A DNA stretch of 64,000 bases from Paludibacteraceae bacterium (GCA_024401555.1 JAKSKV010000012.1:18281-82280); one strand, 5' to 3'; shown: positions 44,552 to 52,886, counted from the first letter of the stretch. Notes: generated from the sequence alone by a model not told the origin. Made by a program: numbers and translations.

Positions 44552-45856
44552 ATGGATAGAACCAATGTGGATAGAACCAAATGTCCATTGATTAGCCCCG
44601 TTTCGGGCGTCGATTTCCCGAAAGCCGTTGTCCGTCCGTTGGCCAATGGTGCGATATTGCACGAATTGCCATTTTGCGAGGAGGAGATTGTGAGGGTGGA
44701 CTGCCTATTCAAGGCGGGCTCCGTTCATCAGTCGCACCTGTTGGAGGCGAGCTTCGCTGGGCAATTGTTGAATGAGGGAACTTCCCGTCACTCATCCGCT
44801 GAGGTGGCGGAGATGCTGGATTCTTATGGTGCGATGTTGAACGTAAGTGTCTCTTACGAAAACGCTTGTGTGACGCTTCACTCTTTGAAACGACACTTGG
44901 AGCCGATGCTTCGCCTCCTTTCGGAGATCATCACGGATCCTCTCTATGGAGAGAAGGAGTTCGTCACCTATCTGAACAAAAGGAAACAACAATATTTGAT
45001 CCAGCAAGAGAAGGTGACCACACTCGCATCCCGCAATATGAATGCTGCGTTGTATGGTCCGAAAAGTCTCTATGGTACGGTGGCGCAATTATCCGATTAC
45101 GACCAACTGAATGTAGCGTGGATAAGGGATTTCCATCGTAAACGCTATGTGATGCGAGGATGCGACATCATCCTTTCCGGTAAGGTGGATGATGCGGTCA
45201 GAAGGGTGATGGAGCAGACGTTAGGATCCATCCAAACCACAGATCCGGCTCCGTTGCCGGACAGCATCTACGAGTGGAATGAATTGAACAAGACTTACTG
45301 CTTCCACGAGAAGGCGGAGAGTGTCCAGTCGGCCATTTATATGGGCAGGAAGGTGATGTCGGCGAAGGATCCCCGTTTCCATCAATTCTCAGTCTTGAAT
45401 ACACTTTTGGGTGGTTATTTCGGTAGTCGTCTGATGATGAACATCCGGGAGGAGAAGGGCTACACGTATGGAATCGGTTCCTATCTGTTGACGCAGCCTC
45501 AATCGGGCCGTTTCATCATATCTACCCAAACGGCTACGCAATTTGTGGAGCCGACCCTTGCCGAAATCGAAAAGGAGTTGAAGAAGTTGCGAGAGACGCC
45601 TGTTTCGGAAGATGAGCTGAACGAGGTGCGCAGTTATATGTTGGGAGAGAACGCCAGGGTAGTGGATGGCTCGTTCTCCTTTGTCGATGCCTATATCTCT
45701 TTCTTGGCGTTGGGTGTAGAGGGCAATGAATTTTACAAGGAAAGCAGTCGGTCGATCCTTTCCGTCACATCGAAAGATCTGATGGAGCTGGCTAACCAAT
45801 ATTTTGACAGGAGTCAGTTTTGCGTCTCCGTGGCGGGAAAAAAGGTGGAGGAGTGA
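44552..45856 (+). CDS. M16-family peptidase-like protein lacking the zinc motif
   Basis: The 434-residue protein has the two-lobed M16B fold: an N-terminal half starting at NGAILHELPFCEEEIVRVDCLFKAGSVHQ and a C-terminal half with the GGYFGSRLMMNIREEKGYTYGI segment that closes the active site in the partner subunit. Where active members have HxxEH, this one reads LEASFAGQLLNEGTSRHSS, with neither His nor the Glu. It is therefore an inactive subunit of the kind that pairs with a catalytic one (as in mitochondrial MPP-alpha), whose gene is not in the window. No signal peptide is seen. The start sits inside a 15-base tandem duplication (TGGATAGAACCAA...). Confidence 0.85.
   Translation: MDRTNVDRTKCPLISPVSGVDFPKAVVRPLANGAILHELPFCEEEIVRVDCLFKAGSVHQSHLLEASFAGQLLNEGTSRHSSAEVAEMLDSYGAMLNVSVSYENACVTLHSLKRHLEPMLRLLSEIITDPLYGEKEFVTYLNKRKQQYLIQQEKVTTLASRNMNAALYGPKSLYGTVAQLSDYDQLNVAWIRDFHRKRYVMRGCDIILSGKVDDAVRRVMEQTLGSIQTTDPAPLPDSIYEWNELNKTYCFHEKAESVQSAIYMGRKVMSAKDPRFHQFSVLNTLLGGYFGSRLMMNIREEKGYTYGIGSYLLTQPQSGRFIISTQTATQFVEPTLAEIEKELKKLRETPVSEDELNEVRSYMLGENARVVDGSFSFVDAYISFLALGVEGNEFYKESSRSILSVTSKDLMELANQYFDRSQFCVSVAGKKVEE
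44553..44582 (+). repeat. Tandem 15-base duplication at the M16-like gene start
   Basis: TGGATAGAACCAATG is repeated nearly exactly (second copy with one extra A), giving MDRTNVDRTK at the protein start. Confidence 0.7.
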
Positions 45857-45940
45857 ACCCACAATAGCGGTGTTGGGGCATTTGCTATGGTAAATACATT
45901 TTTTCGTTGAAAATAATAGGCTGGGGTTATCTCTTCTTTA

Positions 45941-45948
45941 TAGTTTTG
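45941..45948 (+). promoter_or_regulatory. -7 element of the PqqD/ATP-grasp operon
   Basis: TAGTTTTG, a TAnnTTTG match, 23 bases before the PqqD-like start. No clear -33. Confidence 0.5.
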
Positions 45949-45971
45949 TAGCCGATGTAATCGTATGTGTT

Positions 45972-46214
45972 ATGGGTTTGACCAGTGGAATGATAATAAA
46001 TGAATCGGGTTATGTTTTTAACACGCTGACGGGTGAGAGTTTCTCCATCAATCAGACGGCTAAGACTGTACTATCTCTGTTGGAGCAGGGACGCTCCAAA
46101 TCGGAGATATATCAGCAACTGTTGGCCGAGTATGAAGTGGATGGCTCCTCCTTGGAGGCCGATTTGGACGATTTCTTTTATTTGCTGCGAAAATTTAGGA
46201 TGTTAGAGGGGTAA
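45972..46214 (+). CDS. PqqD-like protein (RiPP recognition element fold)
   Basis: The 80-residue protein matches the PqqD pattern: a beta-hairpin start (SGMIINESGYVFNTLTGESFSINQTA), a winged-helix body (KTVLSLLEQGRSKSEIYQQLLAEYEV) and an acidic helical end (LEADLDDFFYLLRKFRML). PqqD-type domains (RREs) bind the leader peptides of RiPP precursors and present them to modifying enzymes. Here no radical SAM enzyme or free precursor gene is visible; instead the gene is fused by a TAATG overlap to an ATP-grasp ligase and lies two genes before a decarboxylase with a YxxPxL N-terminus. I infer that it recruits that tail or an unseen peptide. Confidence 0.85.
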   Translation: MGLTSGMIINESGYVFNTLTGESFSINQTAKTVLSLLEQGRSKSEIYQQLLAEYEVDGSSLEADLDDFFYLLRKFRMLEG

Positions 46215-47254
46215 TGAAACAATTGGTGATAGCGATTAGCGGTATGAACGCTACGGACAATCCGGGTCCGGGCGTGGGGGTGGCGAGGAGCCTTCGGGAA
46301 TCGTCGCTTAGCGATCTGCGTATCATCGGTCTCTGCTACGGCTCTATGGAGTCGGGCGCCTATCTCAACGACATTGTTGACGCCTCCTACTTGTTGCCTT
46401 ATCCCAGCGAAGGGGTGCAACCCTTCTTGGAACGGTTGCTTTATATCCACGAGAAAGAGCATGTGGATATTGTTATTCCTAATTTAGACGCAGAACTTTT
46501 TACCTTCATAAAAATCAAGGATCGATTGGCTGAGGCGGGAATCCGTATGTGTTTACCCTCCCTGGAACAATTTGATATCCGACAGAAATCCCGGTTGCCC
46601 AAGTTTGGCGAGGCGGCGGGATTCCATGTGCCTAAATCCGTTATTTGTAACTCGGTGGAGGATCTGCTCTCCCCATTGAATGAGGTGGCCTATCCCGTGA
46701 TGATGAAGGGGAGCTTTTATGAGGCTTACTACGCCAATAATCCCGAACAGGCGATCTCCTACTTTTGGACATTGTTGGGAAAGTGGGGCGCTCCGGTCAT
46801 CTTGCAACAGTATGTGCGGGGCAGTGAGTTCAATGTGATCGGTGTGGGTGACGGCAAGGGAAATCTGCTATCTTGTGTGGCGATGCACAAGCAACTTATC
46901 ACGGATAAGGGAAAGGCTTGGGCGGGTGTTACCATTCAAGATCAAGCGTTGATTGACCAAGCGAACCGTTTTGTTGAGGCGACACAATGGATGGGTGCCT
47001 TTGAATTGGAACTGTTAAGGGGCGAAGACGGTGTGCTTTACCTCATCGAAATAAATCCTCGTATCCCTGCGTGGGTATATTTGGCGACTGCGGCGGGAGA
47101 GAACATTCCCGAACAAGTTGTCCGATTGGCTATGGGCGAGTCTCCTGCGCGTGTGGAGCGATATGAGGTCGGAAAGATGTTTATCCGATACTCTTGGGAT
47201 ATGATTGTCGACCAATCCCGTTTTGGACTATTTTCAGTGAAAGGAGAGATGTGA
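46214..47254 (+). CDS. ATP-grasp ligase (carbamoyl-phosphate-synthase/PylC-like)
   Basis: The 346-residue protein is an ATP-grasp enzyme: an N-terminal pre-ATP domain (LVIAISGMNATDNPGPGVGVARSL ... VDIVIPNLDAELF), the lysine segment YPVMMKGSFYEAYYANN (about residue 160), the QQYVRGSEFNVIGVGDG strand, and the metal-binding LIEINPRIPAWV (about residue 275). Such enzymes use ATP to activate a carboxylate and join it to an amine or thiol. The closest fold memory is CPSase large-subunit-like/PylC-like; substrate unknown. It overlaps the PqqD-like gene (TAATG) and is followed after 2 bases by the decarboxylase, so the three are translated as a block. Confidence 0.88.
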   Translation: MKQLVIAISGMNATDNPGPGVGVARSLRESSLSDLRIIGLCYGSMESGAYLNDIVDASYLLPYPSEGVQPFLERLLYIHEKEHVDIVIPNLDAELFTFIKIKDRLAEAGIRMCLPSLEQFDIRQKSRLPKFGEAAGFHVPKSVICNSVEDLLSPLNEVAYPVMMKGSFYEAYYANNPEQAISYFWTLLGKWGAPVILQQYVRGSEFNVIGVGDGKGNLLSCVAMHKQLITDKGKAWAGVTIQDQALIDQANRFVEATQWMGAFELELLRGEDGVLYLIEINPRIPAWVYLATAAGENIPEQVVRLAMGESPARVERYEVGKMFIRYSWDMIVDQSRFGLFSVKGEM

Positions 47255-47256
47255 TT

Positions 47257-48585
47257 ATGGAAAAGAAACGATATGAACGACCCCTTTTGAAGCGAATTGT
47301 ACCGACAATGCCGGGCAAGACGGGGCAGAATACCAACGCTGTGGCTCAAACCGAGATCGACGGTGTTCCATTGGAGGGGTTGCGGGAGCGTTTCGGCTCA
47401 CCGCTTTTTGTCTTTTCGGAGAGCCGTTTGCGAAAAAATATCAGGGAGGCGAAACAAGCCTTTTCAACCCGTTACCCCGAAGTGCGTTTCGCATGGTCGT
47501 ATAAGACCAATTACCTCAATTCGATATGCTCCTTGTTCCACGAGGAGGGCTCTTGGGCCGAGGTGGTTTCTGGCTTTGAGTATGATAAGGCAATCGAAAA
47601 CGGCGTTGCTTCCAATCGCATCATTTTCAATGGACCCTCGAAAAGCGAGGCTGACCTGTTGAAGGCGATGAGGGGGGATAGTTTGATCCATATAGATAAT
47701 ACGGAGGAACTACGACTGCTTACCAATTTGGCGGTTGCGGAGGGGATTCGTCCTCGTGTCGCGATCCGTGTCAATTTGGATGCGGGTATATATCCGGCTT
47801 GGAGCCGTTTCGGTTTTAATTTGGAATCTGGCCAGGCTTGGGACGCTTTGGAGAAGATTGCCTCTGAGAATCGGTTGTCGTGCGTGGGATTGCATTGCCA
47901 CATCGGCACCTTTATCCAGACGGTGAATGCCTATCGGGTGGAAACAGAGAAGATGGCTGCTCTTGCCTTGGACGCTATGACGAAATTGGGCTTGCCGATC
48001 TCCTATTTGGATTTGGGAGGCGGTTTCGCATCGAAGAACTCTTTGAAATCCTCCTATTTGACGGGGGAGGATCTATGCCCCTCTTTTGATGACTATGCGG
48101 AGGCGATCACCTCGGTGTTGAGGCGTGTGAAATTCCCTGGGGATAAAAAGATGGTTCTTGTCTTTGAGACAGGACGTGCGTTGGTGGACAATGCGGGTTT
48201 TTTGCTTTCGTCGGTGATTACCAACAAGCGTATGGCGGACGGAAGGCTCAACACGGTCATTGATGCGGGTGTGAATTTGCTTTTCACTTCGTTCTGGTAC
48301 AATCATAAGGTGACCACCACCTACGACAATGTGGCGCTGATGGAACCCACCACGCTCTGTGGCCCTCTCTGTATGAATATCGACGTGATTAGGGATAATG
48401 TCTTGTTGCCCCCTTTGAAACGAAATGATTTGGTGCTGATCCACTATGTTGGCGCTTACAATGTGACGCAGTGGATGCAGTTCATCACGATGCGTCCGAA
48501 GGTGGTGATGGTAAAGGAGAATGGTGAGGTGCATTTATTGCGCGATGCGGAGACTTTGGCGGATATTAATCGAATGGAACATTGA
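47257..48585 (+). CDS. PLP-dependent fold III decarboxylase (LysA/ODC-like) with leader-like N-terminus
   Basis: The 442-residue protein is related to diaminopimelate and ornithine decarboxylases: barrel start GSPLFVFSESRLRKNI, PLP lysine in AWSYKTNYLN (about residue 84), HCHIGTF, YLDLGGGFAS, VFETGRALVDNAG and CGPLCMNIDV. The second-domain Cys of GPxC is kept, but the substrate-binding residues after it (CES in LysA, CDS in ODC) are replaced by MNI, so the substrate is probably not diaminopimelate or ornithine. The first ~30 residues are extra: MEKKRYERPLLKRIVPTMPG contains YxxPxL, the hallmark of leader peptides bound by PqqD-type domains. ATG 47257 follows AAGGAGAG and the ligase stop. Confidence 0.85.
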   Translation: MEKKRYERPLLKRIVPTMPGKTGQNTNAVAQTEIDGVPLEGLRERFGSPLFVFSESRLRKNIREAKQAFSTRYPEVRFAWSYKTNYLNSICSLFHEEGSWAEVVSGFEYDKAIENGVASNRIIFNGPSKSEADLLKAMRGDSLIHIDNTEELRLLTNLAVAEGIRPRVAIRVNLDAGIYPAWSRFGFNLESGQAWDALEKIASENRLSCVGLHCHIGTFIQTVNAYRVETEKMAALALDAMTKLGLPISYLDLGGGFASKNSLKSSYLTGEDLCPSFDDYAEAITSVLRRVKFPGDKKMVLVFETGRALVDNAGFLLSSVITNKRMADGRLNTVIDAGVNLLFTSFWYNHKVTTTYDNVALMEPTTLCGPLCMNIDVIRDNVLLPPLKRNDLVLIHYVGAYNVTQWMQFITMRPKVVMVKENGEVHLLRDAETLADINRMEH

Positions 48586-50717
48586 TGGGCGATTGGGCGA
48601 AGATATGGTTACGGAGCATACGGAATAGTTATTCCTCGTTGGTCTTTTCCCGTGATACATGGTTGGGCGTCGCGATGCTCTGCGTGACCTTCCTCTATCC
48701 TCTTTCTGGCCTATGTGGCTTGCTTTGCGCAATAATGGTGAATGGAGCGGCGTCTCTTCTCTCATTGGATAAATTCAAAATGGAGAATGGCCTATATGGC
48801 TTTAATGCGGTGATTTTAGGCCTTGCCATGGGTGCGCTTTTCCCTCCTAACGCTATGCTCCTGTTTCTGTTGGTTGTCGCCTCTTTGATGCTCCTTTTGT
48901 GGATGGTGGGATGGGAGGCTCTCTTCGCCAAAAATCATCTTCCATACCTGGTGTTCCCCTTTTTGTTCACTTTGTGGATCTTGTTGCTGATGATGCAACA
49001 GCGAGAAGGTGCTTCCTTTGTTGATTGTGTCTTAGGCGACCATGTTGGTATTTTAGGTTGGGGGGATTTCTCTTTGTCATCTGTTTCCGACCATACGATT
49101 TGGCTCTCTTTGCCGGAGGTGGTAAGTGAATATTTTATCAGTTTGAGCAGTATTCTCTTTCTCCAAGATGTCTTTGTGGGGCTTGTGATGGCGGTTGTTT
49201 TATTATGCCATTCCCGTATCGCCTTTTTGTTCACTTGGATAACCCACATTGCCGCGTTCCTTCTTTTCAAAGGATTGGGATTGGATTCCTTCCATATCCC
49301 TTATGCCTGCTTCGGATTCAATTTCACCTTGGCGGCCTTGGCGTTGTCTTGTTACTTGGTTCCTTCGAAGCGAGCGATTCTCTATTCGTTATTGCTGATA
49401 CCCGTTCTGATGGTGATGGTTTTCGCCTCCACCAGAGGATTGGCCTATTTTAATTTGCCCGCTTTTTCCTCTGCTTTCTGTTGGGTGACCTTGCTCTTTT
49501 TGGTGGTGGCTCGGCAAGGAAACGGTCGTTATGTGCCCCGTTTGTCTTACCTTCTGGAGCGTACACCGGAGGAGAATCTCTATAACAACCAAACCAACGA
49601 GCGTCGCTTCCTTTGGTATCATTATCACCCATTCTCTTTGCCATTCTATGGCGAGTGGCGTGTCTCTCAAGGGGTGGATGGCGTCTATACGCACCAAGGG
49701 CTTTGGCGAGATGCGCTTGATTTTGTGATAGAGTTGGATGGATCCCAATACAAAGGTCGTGGGGATTCGTTGGGTGATTATTATTGCTATGGCAAACCGG
49801 TCTTGGCTGTTGCTGATGGTGAGGTGGTTTGTGTGGAGAATAGTGTGGAAGATAATCCTGTCGGTGTAAGTAATAAGAGAGAGAATTGGGGAAACTATGT
49901 GGTGATCAAACATTGGGATGGTTGTTATTCCTTGCTAGCGCATTTGAAAAGAGACTCTTTCATCTGTTCGGTGGGGCAGCGGGTGAAGCGGGGCGATGAG
50001 TTGGCGCTGTGCGGAAATTCAGGTCTCTCGCCTTATCCACACTTGCATTTCCAATTCCAAGCCTCTCCTGTGGTTGGGTCGCCCACCATACACTGTCCTT
50101 TTGTGAATTATCTGCGGAAAGAGGATACGATGGGGCATTTTGTGCCTTGCCGATTCCCTTTGGAGGGAGAAACGGTGAAAAACCTCTCTATCCGCATCCG
50201 CGGACGACACTATCAACTCTATGTCGGACAGACCTTGTCCGTCTCTTCCAATCGTTATGGTGAGGAGATTTGGTATGTCGGCGAGGCGTATGGTTATCGT
50301 TTCGTTGAAGATAGAAAGCGTGGTGCGAAGGCTTGGTTTGCCTTGAGCGAAGGTCTCTTTGAATTCCAACGTTATGAGGGATCTGAAGAGTGTGGCTTAT
50401 ACCATTTCTTCCTCTCCAACTACAAAGTTATTACGACGGATGAGGAGGCTTGGTCGTTGTCGGAGGAGATGTCCCCTGCAATCAGAAGAACTGGTTGGGT
50501 GGGTTATCTCTTGGATTTTATCGCACCATTCAAATCTTGTGTGAAGAGTGTTTTTTCTACTCAATGGAGTGCGAAGGAGTGTGTGATGGATGTTCAGATT
50601 GTCACCTCAATCGGGGGGCATGAGCATCGTGTTACAAAATATAGAACAACATTTGAAGGTGAGGAATCTCTTGTCGTGTCTGGTGGTTCGGATTTTTCCA
50701 TGCGGATTGCTTTTTGA
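48585..50717 (+). CDS. Fusion of a urea-transporter domain and an M23 peptidase domain
   Basis: The 710-residue protein opens with a ~300-residue membrane domain of the urea-transporter (UT) family: two homologous halves, each with the xxGFN signature (NGLYGFNAVILGLA, about residue 67; YACFGFNFTLAALALSCY, about 245) and ~10 hydrophobic segments. After a short linker comes an M23 zinc endopeptidase domain (about 350-510) with HQGLWRDALDF (His and Asp ligands), LLAHLKRDS and the HLHFQ pair; the ligands appear intact. A further ~200-residue beta-rich C-terminal part follows. M23 enzymes cut peptidoglycan or similar peptides. ATG 48585 overlaps the decarboxylase stop (TGATG). Confidence 0.85.
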   Translation: MGDWAKIWLRSIRNSYSSLVFSRDTWLGVAMLCVTFLYPLSGLCGLLCAIMVNGAASLLSLDKFKMENGLYGFNAVILGLAMGALFPPNAMLLFLLVVASLMLLLWMVGWEALFAKNHLPYLVFPFLFTLWILLLMMQQREGASFVDCVLGDHVGILGWGDFSLSSVSDHTIWLSLPEVVSEYFISLSSILFLQDVFVGLVMAVVLLCHSRIAFLFTWITHIAAFLLFKGLGLDSFHIPYACFGFNFTLAALALSCYLVPSKRAILYSLLLIPVLMVMVFASTRGLAYFNLPAFSSAFCWVTLLFLVVARQGNGRYVPRLSYLLERTPEENLYNNQTNERRFLWYHYHPFSLPFYGEWRVSQGVDGVYTHQGLWRDALDFVIELDGSQYKGRGDSLGDYYCYGKPVLAVADGEVVCVENSVEDNPVGVSNKRENWGNYVVIKHWDGCYSLLAHLKRDSFICSVGQRVKRGDELALCGNSGLSPYPHLHFQFQASPVVGSPTIHCPFVNYLRKEDTMGHFVPCRFPLEGETVKNLSIRIRGRHYQLYVGQTLSVSSNRYGEEIWYVGEAYGYRFVEDRKRGAKAWFALSEGLFEFQRYEGSEECGLYHFFLSNYKVITTDEEAWSLSEEMSPAIRRTGWVGYLLDFIAPFKSCVKSVFSTQWSAKECVMDVQIVTSIGGHEHRVTKYRTTFEGEESLVVSGGSDFSMRIAF

Positions 50718-50722
50718 CGAGG

Positions 50723-50753
50723 TTGGTCATCTCCTCACTTTTTTTTATTTTTG
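50723..50753 (+). promoter_or_regulatory. Possible internal promoter before the barrel gene
   Basis: -33 TTGG (50723-50726) and -7 TATTTTTG (50746-50753), 20 bases apart; lies over the end of the UT/M23 gene. The start would be only a few bases before the ATG at 50767. Confidence 0.5.
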
Positions 50754-50766
50754 CATAGATAATGCC

Positions 50767-52263
50767 ATGAAAAAGAACTTTGTCCATATCGTGTTGTTGG
50801 TCGTATCGTTCGCCCTTTCGGTGAATGTATGGGGACAATATTGCTTGGATGCGACGGATGGACGTTATGCGAAGTTTGTCTCCGATCGTGGTATAGGTAT
50901 CTCTCTTTATGAGAAGGGGCGTTTTCTCGACGCTGTTCCCTATTTGGAGTCGGCGCATGAACTCTGTCCGACGGATTCTGTTCTGTGCGAGTATCTCTAT
51001 TTCTCTTACAAAAACACATTGCGGAATATGGATGCGAACAGCATCTTCAGTTCCGTTCCCGCCGCTTCCGTCGCCGCCTATGGACTCAAAAGTCATCGGC
51101 CAGTATCCTCTATATATGCGGAGGGAGGAGCCCTTTTTGCTGATAATAAAACATATTGGGATGATTCGTACATTTACTTCGAAAGATATGTGGTTGGAAA
51201 TGGTGGTTTCGCATCTGTGGATCTCTCCAATGAAATAGGGGCGTTCTGTGAATTGTCGCATCATATTGGAGTGACTACCCGAACCAATCCTGTTGAGATG
51301 AAGAGTTCCAATAACACCTACTTCAATCTTCGGTCGAAATATGTGGGCTTTGAGTATGAGGTGAATGCCCAGATTAATCTCTCCTCTCGATGGAAGGTTA
51401 CTCCTTTCGCGAGGGTGGGTGTGGAGACTTACGATTTGATCTCCTTCTCTTTGGATACGGTGGTGAAGAGTGCGAAAGAGGCCAGCGACTGGGGGAGTCT
51501 CAATGAGTGGGATTGGAATAAACCTGCTCCTGAGGGATGGAGCGATCCAAACACTCCGTCGTGGAACAATCAGCCCTGGGGCGGCTATCCAATGTGGCCG
51601 GGTATGTACTATCCCTATCCATTCAATCCCAACTGGGGCAATGTGGATTATCCAACCTATGGTCCAGATTTTTGGACTCATTTAAACCAAATTTCTTATT
51701 CGTACTCCCATAAATCGGAACGTCAAAGCCGATGGGACATAATGGTGGGATGCAGTCTCGCCTACACTTATGGCAAACATGTCGCTAATGCCGATTTTTC
51801 CTATTTTCATGGGGAAAACCTACATGTTTGGCAGGCGGGGCTGTCGTATAAAATCCATCCCATGGGAAATGTGAATCTATACTTGCTACCGAGGATTTCC
51901 TATATTTGCCGAAGGGGTGGTCCCCAGTATGAGAAATTGCCGGGAAGTTTCTTGGCGGAGATTGTATGTGGCGGTAAGATCTATAAAAATTTATGGGGTA
52001 GCGCCTCTTTCCTTTATGGCAACGTCTGTGATTATCACGATAGAGATAGCCATATCTTTTATTCCCTATCTTGCGAAACAAAATTAAGATCATCCGCACA
52101 GTTGATCTATTTGCTGAACAATCATTTGAGTCTTATTCTTACTTACAAATATGTCCGAAAAAAATCGAACTTTTTCTCGGTGGATAAGGATGGTTATTCC
52201 GAATTGAAGCCTTATGGACAAAACGATAATGTGATAGCGGGAGGTGTGCAATGGAATTTTTAG
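50767..52263 (+). CDS. Outer-membrane barrel protein with N-terminal TPR-like part
   Basis: The 498-residue protein starts at ATG 50767 with a signal peptide (MKKNFVHIVLLVVSFALSVNVWGQ). Residues ~30-105 look TPR-like (GISLYEKGRFLDAVPYLESAHELCP). From ~115 on, alternating strands with aromatic edges (YFERYVVGNGGFASVDLS, SYIYFERY, FEYEVNAQINLSSRWKVTPFARVGVETY ... NDNVIAGGVQWNF) and a final Phe mark a barrel that takes the BAM route. Residues ~245-303 are an unusual Trp/Pro/Asn/Tyr-rich loop. It follows the UT/M23 gene and overlaps the next gene by 13 bases, so it belongs to the same locus and could export or sense its product. Confidence 0.78.
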   Translation: MKKNFVHIVLLVVSFALSVNVWGQYCLDATDGRYAKFVSDRGIGISLYEKGRFLDAVPYLESAHELCPTDSVLCEYLYFSYKNTLRNMDANSIFSSVPAASVAAYGLKSHRPVSSIYAEGGALFADNKTYWDDSYIYFERYVVGNGGFASVDLSNEIGAFCELSHHIGVTTRTNPVEMKSSNNTYFNLRSKYVGFEYEVNAQINLSSRWKVTPFARVGVETYDLISFSLDTVVKSAKEASDWGSLNEWDWNKPAPEGWSDPNTPSWNNQPWGGYPMWPGMYYPYPFNPNWGNVDYPTYGPDFWTHLNQISYSYSHKSERQSRWDIMVGCSLAYTYGKHVANADFSYFHGENLHVWQAGLSYKIHPMGNVNLYLLPRISYICRRGGPQYEKLPGSFLAEIVCGGKIYKNLWGSASFLYGNVCDYHDRDSHIFYSLSCETKLRSSAQLIYLLNNHLSLILTYKYVRKKSNFFSVDKDGYSELKPYGQNDNVIAGGVQWNF

Positions 52264-52886
52264 GAAGTCAAAAGAAATATGTGATAACACTGCTTGTCGG
52301 ACTCTTTGTCTCGCTTGGCGCAATGACGGTTTGTGCGGAGCCTAACCACAGCGCTCTCTTTGCGAAAAGTTACGAATATGAGGCGAATAAACAGTATGAT
52401 GAGGCCATCGAGGTCTTGAAGCAGGTGAAGGCTGATATTTATGCGGTGAATCTGCGTTTGGGATGGCTCTATTATCTGAAGGGAAATTATAAGATCTCTT
52501 TGATCTATTACGCAAAGGCGATTCAGTTGAGGCCCACTTCCATAGAACCTCGCTTCGGTTATGTGTTGCCTGCTGCGAAGATGAAGGATTGGGTAAAGGT
52601 CGGCAAACAGTACGATGCGATTCTTAAACTGGATCCTAATAATACCAAGGCCAATTACTACCGAGGCTTGATGTTCTTCAATGTAGGGGATTATGCCAAG
52701 GCCGAACCCTATTTTGACAGGGTGGAGGCGCTTTATCCGTTCGATTATGATATTGTGATCCTTTCCGCATGGAACGCCTATTACAAAAAGGATTTCGCCA
52801 AGGCGAGGTCTTTTTTTAACCAAGCGCTCCTGATCCAGCCTAACAGTGCTTCCGCTGCGGAGGGAATCGGTTTGCTGAAAAGATGA
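52251..52886 (+). CDS. Periplasmic TPR protein
   Basis: The 211-residue protein has an N-terminal signal segment (YVITLLVGLFVSLGAMTVCA, residues ~10-29) and about four TPR units (KSYEYEANKQYDEAIEVLKQ; LGWLYYLKGNYKISLIYYAKAIQL; QYDAILKLDPNNTKANYYRGLMFFNVGDYAKAEPYF; NAYYKKDFAKARSFFNQALL). TPRs build scaffolds for protein contacts. It overlaps the barrel gene by 13 bases and probably works with its periplasmic TPR part. Last gene of the operon; a strong hairpin follows. Confidence 0.85.
   Translation: MEFLGSQKKYVITLLVGLFVSLGAMTVCAEPNHSALFAKSYEYEANKQYDEAIEVLKQVKADIYAVNLRLGWLYYLKGNYKISLIYYAKAIQLRPTSIEPRFGYVLPAAKMKDWVKVGKQYDAILKLDPNNTKANYYRGLMFFNVGDYAKAEPYFDRVEALYPFDYDIVILSAWNAYYKKDFAKARSFFNQALLIQPNSASAAEGIGLLKR

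Noticed and set aside
47194-47256. 21-codon extension of the decarboxylase into the ATP-grasp gene
   Set aside because: ATG 47257 comes right after the ligase stop with AAGGAGAG upstream, and gives the YxxPxL N-terminus.
50590-50766. 59-codon extension of the barrel protein
   Set aside because: It overlaps the UT/M23 gene and would bury the signal peptide; ATG 50767 starts a normal signal sequence.
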